Assembly: GCA_963965975.1 (NCBI GenBank)
Contig: OZ014411.1
Coordinates: forward strand, 2,341,001-2,405,000
DNA: 64,000 bases
DNA from: Xestospongia bergquistia
Lineage: Eukaryota > Porifera > Demospongiae > Haplosclerida > Petrosiidae
Direction of reading: 5' to 3'
Of the stretch, positions 60,789 through 64,000 are shown one piece after another (within the stretch, counting starts at the first letter, position 1; each line of letters opens with the position of its first letter). The position numbers and the translations under genes were made by a program. The notes under the pieces are model-generated. The model searched no databases. It had not been told where the DNA came from and saw nothing but the letters and a program-made list of their open reading frames with translations.

Positions 60789-61690
60789 TTACTTAGTACA
60801 CACAACACAGGTGATAGACTGATTTTCTTCATAAGGTGGACAAGGAATTCCAGTACATGTAGCAGTGACATGATAGAGTGATGCACCTTTTTGATTACCA
60901 GCACTACCTGGAACAGATTTACCATTTTTATCAACGCATATGTAGTCTTTGTTGCTGCTATGACTGCGATGTGCAGTCATCAAATATCCATCATATACTT
61001 TAGACCATGATAAATTTGGACAAGAAGTTTTAGCTGGTATCATTACTTGAACTTTTTTTTCTGCTGTATAACATACTGCACATGGAACATCATCGTATCT
61101 TGATACAGATAACATGATTGGTAATTCGTATTCAGTTCCATATAGATATGCCTGGTTACCTTTAAATGTAGTATTGAGATATTCAGGATCTTTTTCAGGA
61201 AGACAAAGATAATTACCACCTCCTCCAACGTTAGCATAATATTCACTAGCAATTCTTCCTGCATAAAGTAGCTCGGGTCCAGTTGTAGCATTAGGGCAAC
61301 TATCACTTTTGATGTTTGAGCAACTGTCCTTTCCCCAATGAGTATATACTACACCTCCACATTTTGGTCCACGGATTCCTTCTGATCCTTGTTCTCCTTT
61401 ATGCCCCCTTTCTCCTTTTGGTCCATCTTTTCCATTGGCACCATTGAAACCAGCTGGTCCTTGAGGTCCTGGTAACCCATCTCTACCAGGTCGACCTTCT
61501 AATACTCTAATATAAGTATTGTTATCAGTATCACACCAGCCACCAGTACAGTTAATAGGCATAACTGTTGATGATTTTACTGAGACAACAAATAAAGAGT
61601 AGGGAAAACATTGAAAACTCTTATGAAAAATACTAACCTACCTTTATTTGTAACTACTAAGAGGATAAAAATAACCACAGCTGCCTTCAT
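60789..61690 (-). CDS. Short-chain collagen C4-like protein H
   Basis: Two exons: 61642-61690 and 60789-61579, 279 aa. The ATG at 61690 is preferred because it aligns with the start of F (MKVALV/MKAAVV); an in-frame ATG at 61699 would add MAT. The signal peptide is KAAVVIFILLVV-like. A linker with GGWCDTDNNTY follows, then 15 Gly-X-Y triplets ([18 protein letters not shown]... to GIRGPK). The C-terminal domain has [84 protein letters not shown] and CVVCTK. Unlike F it carries an extra short repeat (DSCSNIKSDSC), an in-frame tandem duplication that adds a cysteine-containing loop. Frame fully open. Confidence 0.92.
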
Positions 61691-61756
61691 TGTGGCCATG
61701 TTGTGTATCAGTAATAAAATCACTAAGCTTTAACTGCCTCCAGCATCTGCCTTGTC

Positions 61757-61802
61757 TGCTTCCTTTTGTAGTTGATAGTTTGACCTTTAGTTTTGAGCAG
61801 TG
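61757..61802 (-). promoter_or_regulatory. Conserved array promoter block (gene H)
   Basis: The minus strand has CTAAAGGTCAAACTATC then CTACAAAAGG, a weakened TATA, in the same order and spacing as upstream of F. Confidence 0.45.
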
Positions 61803-62344
61803 GTCATGTTATAGTTGACATAGGCATATGCTGTACTATTACTATATCACTATATCTGTTATGTTAGATATCTTTGCTGACCTTATTATATAAATATTGT
61901 ATTGTAAGCCAATATCACTCCACATTTTAGTGATGTCATGACATATAAGGCAACAGTTATTATAGACTAAAGGGTAGATCATGAGTGACTTTTTTTGGAC
62001 AGTAAACCATTTATTTTCAGAAATCTAACCTTCAGACTTTTGTCTTTTTTCAGTTAATTGTAATAAGAATTATGTATTATGTAAAGAAACCCACACTTCT
62101 GTCTGGACTTGAGTGTGATAGAAATTACTCTTGAATACAGAATTTGCCTATTTTAAAACTAATAACTTGTTATAATGCTTTTTCTCAATAATTAGCTTGT
62201 TACCTTTACATACTATACTTCATGTACTGTTTTGATTTGACCACTTTGCTTGATGATTATATTGATCAATTATATGCTTAATTGTATGTTCATTTCTTTT
62301 GTTTATGACATAAATTTTTATTTTGACCAAAATGATTATCATGA

Positions 62345-62610
62345 ATGAATTTTATAGTCCATGATGCTGTGCAAGTAGTTTAGCTCTGCTATCATAACTT
62401 CAACTGCTTTTGTTAAAGTGTATCATAATATTCATTGAAAGCTGAGTACTTAATTACTTACATATAATAAGTAATCATAACTACCATCATTGTGTATCTA
62501 TTATATGTAAGTAATTAAGTACTCAGCTTTCAATGAATGAAATATCTACAATAAAGCTTTTCTCTTTTTCCTTTTATAACTGATAGCTTGACCTTTATTT
62601 TCAAGCAATG
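62345..62610 (-). pseudogene. Short-chain collagen fragment I with hairpin
   Basis: 62345-62425 matches the codons for WT.EYVG to QVMIPAK (TATAGTCCATGATGCTGTGC against TATAGTCCATGATCGTGGGC in F). A perfect inverted repeat follows (62430-62538), whose loop (ATAACTACCATCATTGTGTA) resembles the exon 1 start of H. Then comes the array promoter block (62571-62610: CTTTTATAACTGATAGCTTG ACC). Nearly all of the coding region is missing. Confidence 0.7.
62430..62538. repeat. Perfect 39-bp inverted repeat, 31-bp loop
   Basis: Arm 62430-62468 (ATTCATTGAAAGCTGAGTAC...ATATAAT) is exactly complementary to 62500-62538. The right arm is in the position of the native 5' flank, so the left arm is probably the inverted copy. 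Confidence 0.95.
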
Positions 62611-63389
62611 AATATATTATAGTTAACATGGCCATGTTCCTGTGTGTGTAGTTCGTAATATCATGATGAAATTGTTACATTATTGTAGTATTCTGCACTA
62701 TTAAAAAGTCACAAAGGCAGATATAGGAGTCTTTACAAGTGACCGCATATATGTACTACTGCAGCAACAGTTTAACAATACCTTTTAACTAAATTATTAA
62801 TAATTGAACAGTATGACTTTTCATATATATGGCATTTTTACAATCAAGACTTTTAAATTAAGAGTTATCATGCATTTAGTGCTATGGTTTTTTAAAATGT
62901 ATAATCCTAATGACAGAAAACTAGTATAAGATGAGAGTATGTCAAAGTACTGTTATTTGGATGTTGTAAACCAAACATATTGTCACATGAAGGTGTTGCT
63001 ATTTAATCATAAAAAAACTATAGTGAGTTTTTGTTGCAATCATAACTGTGTGAGAGTTATTATATAAGATTAACTTTATTGAAGAAGATATTGATCTGCC
63101 AATAATGTAAACATGACATCTGTTCTTAATGATAATGTACCAAACTATATGTGACCTTATTAGGGAAAACCACACAGTTGTGCTAGAAATTACAACAACA
63201 TGTGTTGTTTTTCCAAATAACTTCACATATGTTGTCAATGTATCTTTTAAATATTTCTGTGATATTATAATTATTTATGTGCAATCAATAACTTAAAAGT
63301 CCGTATTTCGTGGAATATGACATTTGTTTATACATACATATTAGATGATATGCAACATAGTGTTTTCTGAACAATTGAAATGGTATTTT
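62611..63389. other. Array flank, no gene
   Basis: A few blocks resemble the other array flanks (AAATTATTAATAATTGAACA near 62800; CATGAAGGTGTTGCTATTTA near 62985). No exon. Confidence 0.55.
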
Positions 63390-63745
63390 GTCATTATAAC
63401 TGAGGTCTTTGTACCATAATATTATCAATATGATGTCAGCCCATGTCTAAGTTATCATAAATCCAAGGACTGGTCTAACTCAATGTATGTATTAAAGCAA
63501 CTAAAAGCTGAATGTGATCTTTATAGCTTATTGCCCAATAATTGAAACCACAAACAGACAAAGGATACTATTTCAACTAAAGTAACTGGTTTAGTTCAGG
63601 TGAAGTATTATCTGCTCATGAACAAGGAGTTAATTTTTAGCTACATAGTTAGACTATTTTTGGTTTTGTTTTAACTTGAATTGAGTTAACGTTCTATTGA
63701 TAAAAGTATTATAACAATGATCTCAGTTAAATGACAAAATGCTTT
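63390..63745. repeat. Dispersed repeat, partner of 7330-7745
   Basis: Same ordered blocks as at 7330-7745 in direct orientation. The rest of the window to 64000 shows nothing further. Confidence 0.5.
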
Positions 63746-64000
63746 TAAAGCACAGTATATAATTGATTTCTTTCAACTTTCTAATTTTTTAATTCTGATA
63801 TATCCTTGATAATGAAATTCAATTTTCATTCCTAATACTATGCTATGTTGTATTTGCATGTACATGATAGGTAGTCTGGTAAGTAACTATAGCAAGGAGA
63901 AATTACAGCTGAACAGTCTTTGCAAGCGACTATAAAAGACTTGCTATATCATTAATTAACTGTATTATTTAATAATTAATTGTTACTAACTAAGTATTGA

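Noticed and set aside
1-64000. CRISPR arrays, operons, bacterial promoters, rRNA or tRNA genes
   Set aside because: Nothing of this kind was recognised by eye. The tandem arrays present are gene duplications. A dedicated tRNA scan could still find one.

Overview
The window is AT-rich animal nuclear DNA with short GT-AG introns, TATA-type promoters and many small repeats. The best clue to the source is a minus-strand array of genes shaped like sponge (spongin) short-chain collagen C4: signal peptide, about 14-15 Gly-X-Y triplets, then a cysteine-rich C-terminal domain. With the compact introns this points to a demosponge, possibly an Amphimedon-like haplosclerid. That assignment is an inference.

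Layout. 1-930: relic immunoglobulin-domain exons split by a long fold-back hairpin. 1.9-10.4 kb: two intact single-exon EF-hand genes, a truncated third copy, and duplicated 5' and 3' flanks. 4.3-5.4, 10.5-13.6 and 21.4-26.4 kb: three copies of a segment carrying a secreted fibrinogen-like gene, of which only the 23.8-24.8 kb copy looks intact. 14.3-20.9 kb: a two-pass membrane protein exon, several MITE-like and hairpin repeats, and a weak multi-exon candidate. 26.6-32.5 kb: two cyclophilin genes with identical exon architecture, the first with a mitochondrial presequence, the second cytosolic. 32.5-41.6 kb: a promoter region with NRF-1-like motifs, a possible non-coding first exon, a long interval without recognisable coding sequence, and two in-phase exons of an unidentified plus-strand gene. 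43.1-62.6 kb: the short-chain collagen array, with three intact genes (A, F, H), one near-intact copy with a 1-nt frameshift (C), one multi-lesion pseudogene (B) and several fragments (D, E, G, I and a tiny scrap). A Mutator-like transposase relic lies between F and G, and a Ty3/gypsy fossil lies inside G.

How it fits together. The main theme is local gene birth and death. Each lineage-restricted family (EF-hand, fibrinogen-like, short-chain collagen) has one to three intact members beside broken sisters made by segmental duplication, internal deletion, inversion or element insertion. The cyclophilin pair is an older duplication whose products went to different compartments. Secreted matrix proteins (collagens, fibrinogen-like) dominate the window. 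Functions are inferred from protein family. No expression evidence is available from sequence alone.
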